64,000 nt of DNA from Filosporella fistucella (Eukaryota > Ascomycota > Leotiomycetes > Helotiales): positions 1,054,001 through 1,118,000 of the forward strand of contig JAQJZZ010000013.1 of NCBI GenBank assembly GCA_030077755.1. Reading direction: 5' to 3'. The translations under genes were made by a program, and so were the position numbers. Position 1 is the stretch's first letter; every line of letters begins with the position of its first letter. Positions 35,028-46,281 of the stretch are shown here, in pieces. The notes beneath the pieces were generated by a model. That model made no database searches. It worked only from the letters and a program-made list of their open reading frames with translations, and was not told where the DNA came from.

Positions 35028-35704
35028 TTAATCAAACGTTGGCACACTCAAAACAGGTACCGACCTCGTCTCGGTCAACCAGTTCACGCTCGTCGGACAG
35101 GGCAAAAATGCAGTTCCCCAATTTGTATAACAGCCTCCATCACAAGTCTTCATACACGCGGTCACCGTCGGAATAGTGGTACATCCGCATTTCAGCGTAA
35201 TGCTAGAAGATCTCGCACATCTAGAATACGTGACAGGACATCCAGCTGACCAGCATTCAGGGCCCTCAGTGACGGTCTTGGTGAGACAGGTAGTCGGCTG
35301 GGGAGTGCTGGCAGAAGAGAGAGAAGTGCTAGTTGCGGTGGTAGGGCAAGGGAGAAGATTGGTCTCAGTGTAGACCATGCAGTTGTTATGGCAGGCGGTC
35401 GAGCAGGCTGTATAGACTGTGGTGCTTGGAACAATCGTTGGACAACCGCAAGGAACGTCAATAGGTTCGAAACGGCCACAGTAGGGAGTTGGACAGGTAG
35501 CTGGTGTTGGAGCTGGACAGTTTGATTTCTGGGTTGTCTTGGTAATGGTTGGGCAGGAGATATTGGAGCTAGTGGTCGTAGTTGCTGCTGAAACTTGAGA
35601 TATGAGGGATCTAGGAACTGGTTAGTTTAGTAGACTATGAAGACATGTTTCCCTACTTACATGAAGATCAAGCAAGCGCTCGATATGAAGCGAGGAGAAA
35701 CCAT
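35028..35704 (-). CDS. Small secreted Cys/Thr-rich protein
   Basis: Two exons, 35661-35704 and 35028-35610, give 208 aa. The ATG at 35704 opens a signal peptide: basic start, hydrophobic ISSACLIFISLISQ, and probable cleavage after VSA. The mature part is rich in Thr, Ser and Pro and has about 20 Cys, often in CPT or CxC settings (CPTPYCGRF, VPCGCPTIVPS, LKCGCTTIPTV). Two halves look related, each with a C-G-C-x-T-I core followed by a Cys-rich turn, suggesting internal duplication. No GPI signal is evident. This fits a cell-wall or extracellular protein, possibly effector-like, but no named family is recognised and no function can be assigned. Confidence 0.75.
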
Positions 35705-36534
35705 GATTATTAGATCTTAGTAAAGAATTCGAGTTTGATTTTTCAAAGACATTTTCATGTCATATCGTGAAACAATATACTTTTTGCATCTGTGCCCTGG
35801 AATCTTCAATCCACTGCTGGGCCTGATACCCATGCGGGGTAAAGCTATAAAAAGAATACGGATGATGTACCGTAATCAGTTGGACCGTTTGTATGAACCA
35901 TAATAGTCCCACAGAAGCCGATTCGAGAAATAAAGTAGTATCGCCATTAGCCAAATGACTTTAAAAGATTGAAAAGCTCGGGTGAGACGAGCCCCTATCG
36001 GCACGTCGTATCTGGGTAATTATCTACAGCGAATCAGACTGCATGAAGCTGCAGGGACGATCGAGATATTATATGCATATACCCGCAACCTGTACCTCCG
36101 GCCCAACAATATGTGGCTAATCTTTTCGTCCCATCTCCGCATGCTTCTGTGCTGCCTCCGCAAGTCAGCATTAGGGCTCCGAGAACCGAAAATAAAGGTT
36201 TCTAGAACAAATCCATATAACACATGACTTCGTAGGCCAAACAGAAGCTCAGAGCATGCGAACAGATATCCAAATTGTCACCTGTCACATAGCGTGAAAT
36301 CACATCAAGCTGAGCATCGTAAAGGAGAGTCGCCAGCAAGCTTGGTTTCGTTATGAAAATTTGTCTTGAAGATGAAAGGCCTTGCTTATTTTTTGGGCCA
36401 AAAAAACATCGCTAGATTTCAACTATTTAAGGGGATATAAGTGTCCTGAGTCGCTCTTCGTTAAAGGGCATCTTGCCTTCATGTTATGGATGCTGTTTTT
36501 TTGGGCTCCACAATGATCGTCATCAGATTTGACT
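35705..36534. other. Intergenic region
   Basis: Promoter side of the secreted-protein gene and 3' side of the amine oxidase gene. Nothing else was recognised. Confidence 0.5.
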
Positions 36535-38815
36535 CTACAACTTCGACTTTGGATCGAAGTCAGGACCAGTGCCTTGTAAATGGGAAGTTGGATCTTGTTG
36601 TACGCCTCCGCTCTCACAACAAGAAGATCCCGGTGCTAGGACCGAAGATGTGTTTTTTGTTCCTGGTACATCAATGGCGGGATTTGCATTGAAAAAGTCT
36701 GCTGGTCGAAGATGGATCTGATGTATCTCAACAGGCATGACCGGCCAGTCCTCCACTCTCGGGTTATGCTGTCATTTGAATTAGCAATTGTAGCCACGGC
36801 GCTTTTGATTTGCTTACTGTCAGGCCAAACGTGTTCCAGACAACCACGTCTTCGTTCTCGACGTCCTCCTGTCGAGCAACTGCATCATAAACACCATCCA
36901 CTTCCTTTTTGCTTTGATTTGTAAACTCGCCTCCTGCCCAGAACTCACCATCTTTGTATTTGGTAATCCATACGTGATGTTGCGCAAATTGTGCTCTCTT
37001 GGCCATAATACTATCAGGGTGTGCAAGGAGTAGTTGCGATGCTGTTGGGATGAATTTGTATGCAACTGGTCTACCAGAGACTGGATTCAATTTGGCTGGA
37101 TTGGTCATTTTGACTGTCAAATTTGTCATTGGAGATGCATCAAAGAATGTGGATTTCGTGACAGGTGTTCGCCTGACCTAAATACTTTGTTAGGCTTGTG
37201 AGCTCTTGTAATGGTTGATTTCATACCTCATAGCCGCTACCATAGGGGTTGAATTCCTTCGACATCGGCATTGGCAAGCTCTCTTCTGTTACAATAGTAT
37301 TGGAGTAGCCGTCGATTGCAGGATCCATGCGGATGCAGAAGAGATGCTGATGGTTTTGTGCCAAAGCTCCTGAAGAAACCACATTTCCCCACGGGCTTGT
37401 TTTCCCGGGATCAATGTTTACAACGCTGACAATTCCAGTCGCTCGTGTCTCTATTGTGATACCACCCGCTTGGTCAAACTTATAAGCAAAGATGTACTCA
37501 TAATTAGCAAGCGTAATAATAAACTGAACAACGAGCTCGCGCAGCCGGGTGACGACTGCCCGGTCTGTCCTAAAATTGGTGTGCTTCCAGCCTATGCCAT
37601 TGTCTTGCTCATGTAAGCACACAACGTTCTTGCTCAAGCTCGCCTTTCCGTCTGGTTCGGTGAGAACAGCGTCAAAGTATTTGATAACCCCTAGACAATC
37701 GCAGCCCAAAGCAAGATTGTTGGCAGCCCGTCCCGCTCCGGCATCTCCAAAATCGAATGCTTGCTTTCGGTGGAACGGCGGTCTTGGATCTCCATATGGC
37801 ACAGTCATCTCACTCAAACTAAGTCTGTAAAATACGCTTCGACCTTCGTAGCGAATATCATGAAGTGTAGCACCTTCACGGGGATTGAAGCCGATTCGAA
37901 ACCTCCACTTCTGCCATTGGACTAGATTTCCATCAATCTGGAAGGAAGGGCCATCAGGTTGGACGACGTTGAGAGGTTTGACATCTGTGCGGAGGGGTTG
38001 CGAGAGTAGCTCGGGGGCATATTCGGCAGGCGAACAATGAGCGATTATGTTTTTGTTGTGCGTGCCGTATGTCAAGCCATCCTCTGTACCACCCGTTGCC
38101 AGTGTATCAACCCTGACAATTTCTTTGCTATAAGTATCCATAATTGGAATGATGGGAAGTGGGTAGCCATAGTGGTTGGAGTCGTCATTTCCCGAACGAG
38201 TGTCTTTTGCAAAGCAGAGACCCTGAGTGTATCGAGGAGCTTCCTCCGTTGGGTCAGGACCACCATACGGCCACGGATCAACAGTGACTACAAAACCGTC
38301 TGGGAGATTGAAGTCGGCAATTGCCTTTTGATAAATAGGTGAAGCAAAACAAGCTTCCGTGAACTCTCGAAATTCATGTCTAGATGCATACTATTAAATG
38401 CTGATCTGGCTTAATGGTCTGGAACTTACGTTGTCAAAGCAGCCTGGTGAACTTTATCCACGATACGTTGGTGTAATTCATTGCCTGATGTGATGTCGAT
38501 CACCGATTCCATGTATTCATGTTTCTTATCACCTCGAACGACATCATATTGCAATTTGGCCAAGCGCGCTGGCCGAGGGGTTTGTGGTCCTATCTTTCCG
38601 GAGTGCTCAAGATCCAGAAATTGGCTGAGCTCCTTCTTAGGTGGTTCCTCAAGAAAGATAGATCTGAAATTAATGACGACATTTGGACCACGAGCTCTCA
38701 AGATAGCTCCACGGGCCGAATCGGATTCCGCGATTGAGAGCTGGTCCAGAGGATGGGGAAGATTTCTAGATCCATCAGGTCGAAAGAGACCCGTAGAAGC
38801 TTGGTCTGCGGACAT
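36535..38815 (-). CDS. Copper amine oxidase, peroxisomal (ends in SKL)
   Basis: Four exons, 38430-38815, 37227-38379, 36818-37177 and 36535-36768, give 710 aa. That is close to the ~670-700 usual for fungal copper amine oxidases. The TPQ precursor Tyr lies in [10 protein letters not shown] (near residue 421), where the Asn-Tyr-Asp/Glu context is diagnostic. The copper His pair is NHQH (near 471) and the third His opens exon 4 in HNPRVEDWP (near 634). The enzyme oxidises primary amines to aldehydes, releasing ammonia and hydrogen peroxide. The C-terminal SKL is a canonical PTS1 signal, so import into peroxisomes, where catalase handles the peroxide, is likely. It probably lets the fungus use amines as nitrogen source. 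The exact substrate is unknown. Confidence 0.94.
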
Positions 38816-40214
38816 GATAGTCGGGATGGGAAGAAAATGTAGGACTAGCAGAGAGCTCAATAGGGGATTAGAGAACGAACAGGAAAAGAAAGAAAAATGA
38901 TGATGAAAGCGAGAAGATGGAGTACTTATATTTTGAGTTTAGTCAAAGTTTCGATAGATTCTCTGTCATAGGGAAACGCCTCTTGATAGCTTGTAGGTTA
39001 TTATCCCACTTGTCCACAGCAATGATAAGTCATTCAAGGGTTGCCAAAGAGCTCTAAAGCCCGATCTGGCAAGTCCTCGCGAGGCGAGAAGCTTACTTTG
39101 GTGTTCGTCACGGTCCTCCACCTGCCGTCGGATACACAGACGCTCACACAGCATAGAGGGGTAACAGAAAAAGAAACCAAGATTGTGTTCAACTTTGGAA
39201 GTCGATTGAACTTGCTTTACTAAGCATGGCAAATTGTTCACTCGACTTAGGTATACCGGTCACAATGTACATTGAGTACAACCAGAGTCAAAACTATGGT
39301 AAGGAGTACCTTGCTGGGGTTGGTTGCATCTTATGGTTCCAGATTCCTCTCCAACAACTAATAGTGAAGCCATAATCAAAACAAGGCATTTTACCTTACA
39401 ATAGATACACACGGCCAAATGATAGCCGCTTAAAAGTTATCTCCAACTGGAAATCCAATCTTCACTATCTATCTTGTTTTTATTCCCTCAGTCGATACCC
39501 TCTTGTCCATTCAAAAAACTACATATCACGTGTCTCAAAGGTGGGGTGTCTGAGGTGGGTTGAGCTGATTTGAAGATGGACAAACATGGTGCTTGGGATG
39601 ATGGTAAAATAGAGGTACAAGGTTTGGAACATATTCTATTGTTCCACGTGTCAAAAGACGCGAAATATAGTAGGGGCTCCATGGTGCATAGAAGGCAGAC
39701 TTCCTAAAATAGTAAAAATGCATAGGCGCAAGTCAAGAAAAGATCTCAAGGTTGAACATTAAGCAATTGTTTTGTCACATTGCCGTTGCTATCTTTTGTG
39801 TATCGAAGCGATCTCGAGTTGCCTCGAAGCACAGTCAAAACTGCCCTGACCTCTCGAAACCAACCCGAGTGATTGCTCAACACGTTTTGTTCATTGCCAA
39901 CGTGGAGATTTTATGCGACTGGCATCTGGATCGTATTCACCCTGACTATCGCAAATCTCTGCAGTACCGTCCGCAAGATAGCATACTTTACCAAAAGTTG
40001 AAGTTCGAATTCCCCCTCCACCGCACTCTGTTGCTTCTGCACTTTCCTCAGACCGCTTTCTACAGGTCCGCCGCTCCAGCCCAGCAGAAAAGAACCTCAA
40101 GCGAGGAAAAAGATCAACCACCAATATTGACACGAACCGCCTCTTCGCAGCCTCAGCATTTCGCTGCTACATTAAAATACGAACTTAGATATCCGGCGCA
40201 TTCAGAGCCCGAAA
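38816..40214. other. Divergent intergenic region (amine oxidase / importin)
   Basis: About 1.4 kb with no supported gene. It should contain both promoters. An open frame at 39752-40288 overlaps the importin start in another frame and is probably leader sequence. Confidence 0.5.
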
Positions 40215-43200
40215 ATGGATGTCGCTGTCCTACGAGGTCGCATTGTCGCGACCCTGAGCGCAGATACCGATGCTCGTCGTCGTGCTGAGCTGGATCTGAA
40301 GGCCGTAAGCATTCCTCTGAATTTGCTCAGGGCAACACCTTAACCAGCTCTCTACAGGCCGAGGGACACCCTGGATTTACAGATGCCCTTCTAGATATCT
40401 TACAAGCTGAGCAAGAACCCTCCGTCCGCCTGTCGAGTACGCAAAATTAATTCTTTTACCCCGCCGCCGCCATTTACTAACGCACAGCTGCAGCCGTCGT
40501 CTATCTCAAAAACCGCGTCACAAGAGGCTGGTCACCGAGCGAAGACACTCCTCAGAATAAACCTCTACCCGAAGATGAGAAGCAGAGATTTAGAGAACGC
40601 TTACTGCCCGTTCTCGCGTCCTCCCCACCACAGATTAGACAACAGCTTGTCCCTGTCCTCCAAAAGATACTACACTACGATTTCCCCGAAAAGTGGCCTG
40701 CCTTCATAGATATCACTGTCCAGCTACTTAATACCAACGATGCTGCCTCGATTTTTGCCGGTCTACAGTGTCTTCTTGCGATTTGTCGCGTTTTCCGCTT
40801 CAAATCTGGAGAGAATCGTGCCGATTTTGACAAGATTGTAGAAGCGACCTTTCCAAGGCTTCTCGTTATTGGACAAGGACTTGTGGGTGAGATGAGTGAA
40901 GAAGCTGGAGAGATGCTGCACATCGTGTTAAAAGCTTACAAGCATGCAACATTTGTAGGTTTTCATGATTTTATTTGTGGGAGGGGAGGAAGTGCTGACA
41001 TAGTTTAGTTTGAGTTGGCAGCGTCTCTGCGAGAGCAACAGGTCGTGATAGGATGGTGTACTCTGTTCCTTCAGACCGTTGCAAAGGAAGTCCCCCAATC
41101 TGCTCTGCCAGAAGATATCGCGGAGAGAGAAGCAAATCACTGGTGGAAGGCTAAGAAATGGGCATACTTCAACCTTAACCGTCTTTTCGTTCGGTAAGAA
41201 AGCTCAATATTGTAAGTGGATTTATGACTAATCCATTTTAGCTACGGTAATCCCTCTTCGTTGCAAAAGGGCAACGGTGACGATTATACCGAATTTGCCA
41301 AAAGCTTCACAGCAAACTTTGCACCAGAGATCCTTACCGGATACCTTTCGCAGATCGAGAAATGGGTGGCGAAGACGACATGGTTAAGTAGGCCATGCTT
41401 GTCCTACACCTTGGTATTCTTGGATGAATGTGTACGACCAAAGGAGATGTGGGCACATCTCAAGCCGCATCTTATTACACTCGTTACACATTTTCTATTT
41501 CCAGTAATGTGTCTCTCTGAAGATGATGTCGAGAAGTTTGAGACAGATCCCGAGGAGTATCTCCATCATAAACTCAACTTTTATGAGGAAGTCTCCGCTC
41601 CTGATGTAGCTGCAACGAATTTTCTGGTTACACTCACCAAGGTCCGGAGAAAGCACACATTCACTATTCTTACTTTTGTAAACAAGATTGTCAGCGAATA
41701 CGAGACCACAGAGGATGACAAGAACCACATCGCGAAGGAAGGTGCTCTGCGAATGATTGGAACTCTATCCAGTGTTATACTCGGCAAGAAAAGCCCAATT
41801 GCTGAGCAAGTCGAATATTTTCTTGTCCGTTTTGTTTTCCCAGATTTCCGAAGTACCCAGGGATTCCTTCGTGCTCGAGCCTGCGATACTGTCGAGAAGT
41901 TTGAACAGTTGGACTTCAAGGACCCGAACAACCTTCTTATCATTTACCGCAATATTCTAGAATGTATGGCAGACCCGGATCTCCCAGTGCGTGTAGAGGC
42001 AGCACTAGCCCTGCAACCACTCATCCGACACGACATTATTCGCACCAACATGCAGCAAAACATCCCTCAAATTATGCAGCAACTCCTCAAGCTTGCCAAT
42101 GAAGTTGATGTTGATGCTTTGTCGAATGTCATGGAAGACTTTGTGGAGGTTTTTGCAACAGAACTGACACCGTTCGCGGTAGCACTAAGTGAGCAATTGC
42201 GAGATACATATCTGCGTATTGTCCGGGAGCTTCTTGAGAAGAACGAGAAGCGTGACGATGACGAGGGCTATGGAGATTATCTTGATGACAAGAGTATCAC
42301 TGCATTAGGTGTACTACAAACCATTGGTACATTGATTCTCACTCTCGAGAGCACCCCTGATGTCCTGCTTCATATGGAATCCATTTTGATGCCAGTAATC
42401 AAAGTTACATTGGAAAACAAATTATACGGTAAGGTCAAATACAAATTTTCTGTAGGAAGAAGCACTGACTTGGTCACAGATCTGTACAACGAGGTCTTTG
42501 AAATAATTGACAGTTGCACATTTGCTGCCAAATCCATTTCACCAGTAATGTGGCAAGCATTTGAGCTGATTCATGCAACATTCAAAGCTGGTGCAGAGCT
42601 CTACCTTGAAGACATGCTTCCGGCTCTTGACAATTTTGTTCAGTATGGTGCTCAACATCTTATCCAAACCCCTCAATATCTCGAGGCCATGTTTGGGATG
42701 GTTCGGGACATGTTCGCGGACAACAAAGTTGGAGGTGTGGACCGAATCTGTGCTTGTAAATTGGCCGAAGGTATCATGTTGAGTCTCCGCGGACACGCTG
42801 ATCAATACGTTGTGGCTTTCGTACGTTGCTTAAATTTTCTGACCAAGCAAATAGCGCTAACAAACATAGGTCAAAATTGCTATGCAAACTCTCACAAATA
42901 CAGAGGTCAAGGTCAAATCATACAAGATTCACTTGATGGAGATGGTCATCAATGCTATATATTACAATCCAGTATGTTTTACGACCACTTGACAGCACCA
43001 TGATATAATTGCTAACTATAGAAAGGTTTTGGCACTTCATGTTCTCGAGTCAGAAGGTTGGACGAACAAGTTCTTCAGCCTCTGGTTCTCAAACATCGAC
43101 AGCTTTACTAGAGTTCATGACAAGAAGTTGTCAATTGCAGCAATTGTTGCGTTGCTTACTCTCAATGCCAACGATGTACCTGTCAGTGTACAACAAGGCT

Positions 43201-43939
43201 GGCCAAGACTTTTACAGGTACGAATTCGACTCAGCTTCATAGTACATCATGCTAACGCAACCATTCAGGGCATTGTACGTCTTTTCCAGACACTTCCTGC
43301 GGCAACAAAGAGTAAGTCTTGAATCCTCCGCCTTCCGCTCGCTATTAACACATGTCCTAGATCGAGAAGAGGCTCTCAAGGAAGACTATCCCCTCGATGG
43401 TTCAGCATATGATGATGACGAGGAGGATGAGTGGGCCGGAGATGACTCTGCCTGGAACGAAGACAACGATCCGGAAGAAGAAAATGACGTCAAGGATGAG
43501 AGTACTGCATATCTCGAATTCTTGAATGAGGAGGTAAGACTCAGCGTACATCACCGCGCTCCATCCATAGGGCGTTGCTAACTCCCCATAGGCAGCTAAA
43601 TTTCAGAACCTAGAGGATAACGATTCCGATGATGAACTTGGAGAGGAAAGCCTTCTCGAAACCCCGCTAGACAAAATCGAGCCATATCAACTTTTCAAGG
43701 ATGCTCTCATGAGTAATTATTCTTTCCTACTATAACATATTTTGCCATAGCTAATACTTTTAGAACTTCAACAAGAACAGCCGCAGCTTTACGAGTCCTT
43801 GACAACAAATTTAACGCCCGACGAACAGACAATTGTCCAAGGTGTCGTTCACCAGGCTGATGCAAACGCAGCACAAGCAGCAGCAGCAGCGGCAGCGGTA
43901 ACTCTACAGGCTGGTGGGGTCGTGAATGGCGCCCAATGA
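40215..43939 (+). CDS. Importin-beta family karyopherin, importin-7/Nmd5-type
   Basis: Eleven exons are proposed: 40215-40304, 40358-40436, 40488-40954, 41009-41193, 41242-42820, 42870-42971, 43026-43217, 43269-43311, 43361-43533, 43592-43712 and 43764-43939. They give 1068 aa in consistent frame. The N-terminus carries an importin-N-like start and RLSTAVYLKNRVTRGW; the body is HEAT-like helices. A long Asp/Glu-rich segment (AYDDDEEDEWAGDD) sits near the C-terminus and the protein ends in an Ala tract. Length and acidic tail match importin-7/8, yeast Nmd5/Sxm1, which import ribosomal proteins, TFIIS and MAP kinases using Ran-GTP. Which yeast paralogue it corresponds to cannot be told by eye. 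The acceptor of exon 7 is the second of two AGs 4 nt apart. Confidence 0.93.
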
Positions 43940-44679
43940 ATGAAAACCGGTTGATGTTACTGGAGTGGTCACAATTGAGTGTCAAGCGTGCGTGCATGGA
44001 TGGCGTTTTCCTGTGCCGAAGTTTCGTTTTGAGCTTCGTGTTCTGGCTGTGGATACCTGTGGTTTGGGAGGAGATTGTGGGAGCGAAAAGCTGAGATTGA
44101 GAACGGTTTTGGGCGACCAGGTAGGTAGATACTTTACCGTACGAGTAGATGATATGAATGAATTCCATTTTATAAATCGGGCAGTTGAAAGTGAAGACTT
44201 TCGCAGCGAGGTGGGGTCCGGAAAGCTCCATAACTCAATTCAAGCCACTATGAATTCACGGATTTCCCGCTCCACTGGGTTGCAGCCTCGGCTGTATATG
44301 TAATCAAAAGAGGACTGCACTTCGCAGTTGAGCAGCAGAATCTTTCAAGGACCAAATATTCAAAACTCGAAAGAATAAAGTCGCCGTCATACAGCTGCAT
44401 CCCAATTTCGACATCTCTGCGTGCTGGATACAGAATATCGGGCACCCCGGATCTGATACACATCAAGTAAGAAGAGCGCCGATGTGCACCACCTGCAGCT
44501 CTGATTACATCACCCTAGTCAAGAAAACAGAGTTACTCCTCTAGCCAAGATGTGGAGGTCTGAACACCACTGTAGAAAGTATAAATGTCCAGTAATGCTC
44601 CCATTGAAACCTTCTTCGTTCTTTTAGCAAGCTTCTCTGGCTTCGACTTACTTGAACAAAAATCGACTTCCATTCAATC
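43940..44679. other. Intergenic region
   Basis: 3' flank of the importin gene and promoter of the GFA-like gene. No other feature was seen. Confidence 0.5.
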
Positions 44680-45239
44680 ATGACGACCAAAGATATTATC
44701 AACGGCACGTGCAACTGTGGCAACATCAAGATCAGTGTTCCAAAATCGGCCTTCCCAGAGTTCAGTGTGATCTGCCATTGTGCTAGCTGTCGGGCAAGTA
44801 GTGGATTGTATGTACTTGTGGTCATCCTCGCTGAACTGCTTGACAATGTTCGAGTTAGAGAAGCGGATACTGACCAAAACAATAGATTCTCCACCAATCT
44901 AGTCATAGATTCAGACAAGATTACTACGACAGGAAACCCAAGAAAGTATCCAGATAAAGACACCGATAGTGGGAATACCGCCGAGAGAACCTTTTGTGGA
45001 GATTGTGGATCGTAAGTAGAATCTAAAATATAAAGACTTCGCTAGACAGGAAGAGCGAGTACTAAGAGAATCATAGAGCTGTATATACGATTGTGAAAGA
45101 GGCGCCCCAGACTGCGTATGTGAAAGCTGGGATGTTTGTCAAGACGGGCCAAGAGATTCCAGCTCCTGCCATGGAGCTTTATTGGAAAAGAGCTGAAAAG
45201 TGGGAGAAGAAGGCAGAGGGAGCGAAGGTCATGGATTAG
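44680..45239 (+). CDS. GFA/CENP-V-like zinc-binding protein
   Basis: Three exons, 44680-44807, 44886-45011 and 45077-45239, give 138 aa. The zinc ligands appear in family order: GTCNCGNI, then CHCASCRASSG, then FCGDCGS, followed by AYVKAGMF. These match glutathione-dependent formaldehyde-activating enzyme/CENP-V proteins, which are usually 130-190 aa in fungi. The name comes from a bacterial enzyme reported to speed S-hydroxymethylglutathione formation; most fungal members have no proven activity. The GLFSTNLV splice junction restores the expected strand between the Cys motifs. Confidence 0.88.
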
Positions 45240-46281
45240 GTAGCTGAAGTGCGGGTTAGACTGCCTGTTGATACATCAACATTATATGAATAAATTGTGT
45301 ATTTGTATTGTCAGCGAGGTCTAATAAGACTGATTCACAAAAGTCTCAGTATTTACCAGCCTGCGAACACGAAATAGTGGAATTTGATGATTGGGTGACG
45401 GGAAATAGCTTTGGTGTGTGAGAGATTCATTCAAAGTCTGACGTTTGGTGAGAAAAGGCATTCATCATAATTGTAAGCAGTTCCGCAAACCCAATTGAGC
45501 AGAGAAGCATTACGCAGCCTTTTCTCTGACAAAGTCCATAGATCTACAAGTCTATCACGAGACACCTCCGGAGAAGTGGACTTCGAGATCACATAGTCAT
45601 TTTCTGCTGTGGAGAAAAACCAGGGATATCCAACAAAACCTTGTTTTAGATTCAGGGGCTCTAGCGAGGCTTTCTGGACTCCCCTTTGTACAGAACAAAC
45701 CCTCAGAGACGCGGTATATCCAGTATTTCATCATTTTCAACGAATACGAAGCAAGACAAGATTGGGGTAAGTGCAGATGCTCTAGTCAACCAAAAAATTT
45801 AAAGAGATGCGCAAGATTTTTGCTGGCTTAGAGACATTAAGACAATTGCACATTCTTTTTCACATAAAATAATCACCAAATCAAAGTTTTGATGCATGCG
45901 TTCATGTTGCTACTATCGAATCTACAGTATTCCCAACAGCAGCTGCTCCCGCAGAACAGCCGGTAGACGAGAGTGAACCAAGTCCAGCTTTCCCTAGCTG
46001 CCAGACCAAATGCATTCTTATGAGGGGAGTGATGAAGTGAAACGGGATACAAGAAAGGGTTGATGTAGAGGGGGTAATGCTCTGCTGATACTTCTTTGAC
46101 GCTCTATGCGATGCTGAATCGATATCTGAAAAGAAAAGAAAGAAACTCCACCGCCTGGATATCAAGATCTGCCATGATTGCAATGAACTGACCACAGAAT
46201 AAGTGAATAAACCGTAGGAACGTTTGAGCAAGGCGCCTTTATCCAAGACTAACACGCACGTTGATTTGCAAGAACAAGAGC
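45240..46281. other. Convergent intergenic region
   Basis: About 1 kb between convergent gene ends. An open minus-strand frame at 45902-46255 has no domain or start context I trust. Nothing else was recognised. Confidence 0.45.
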
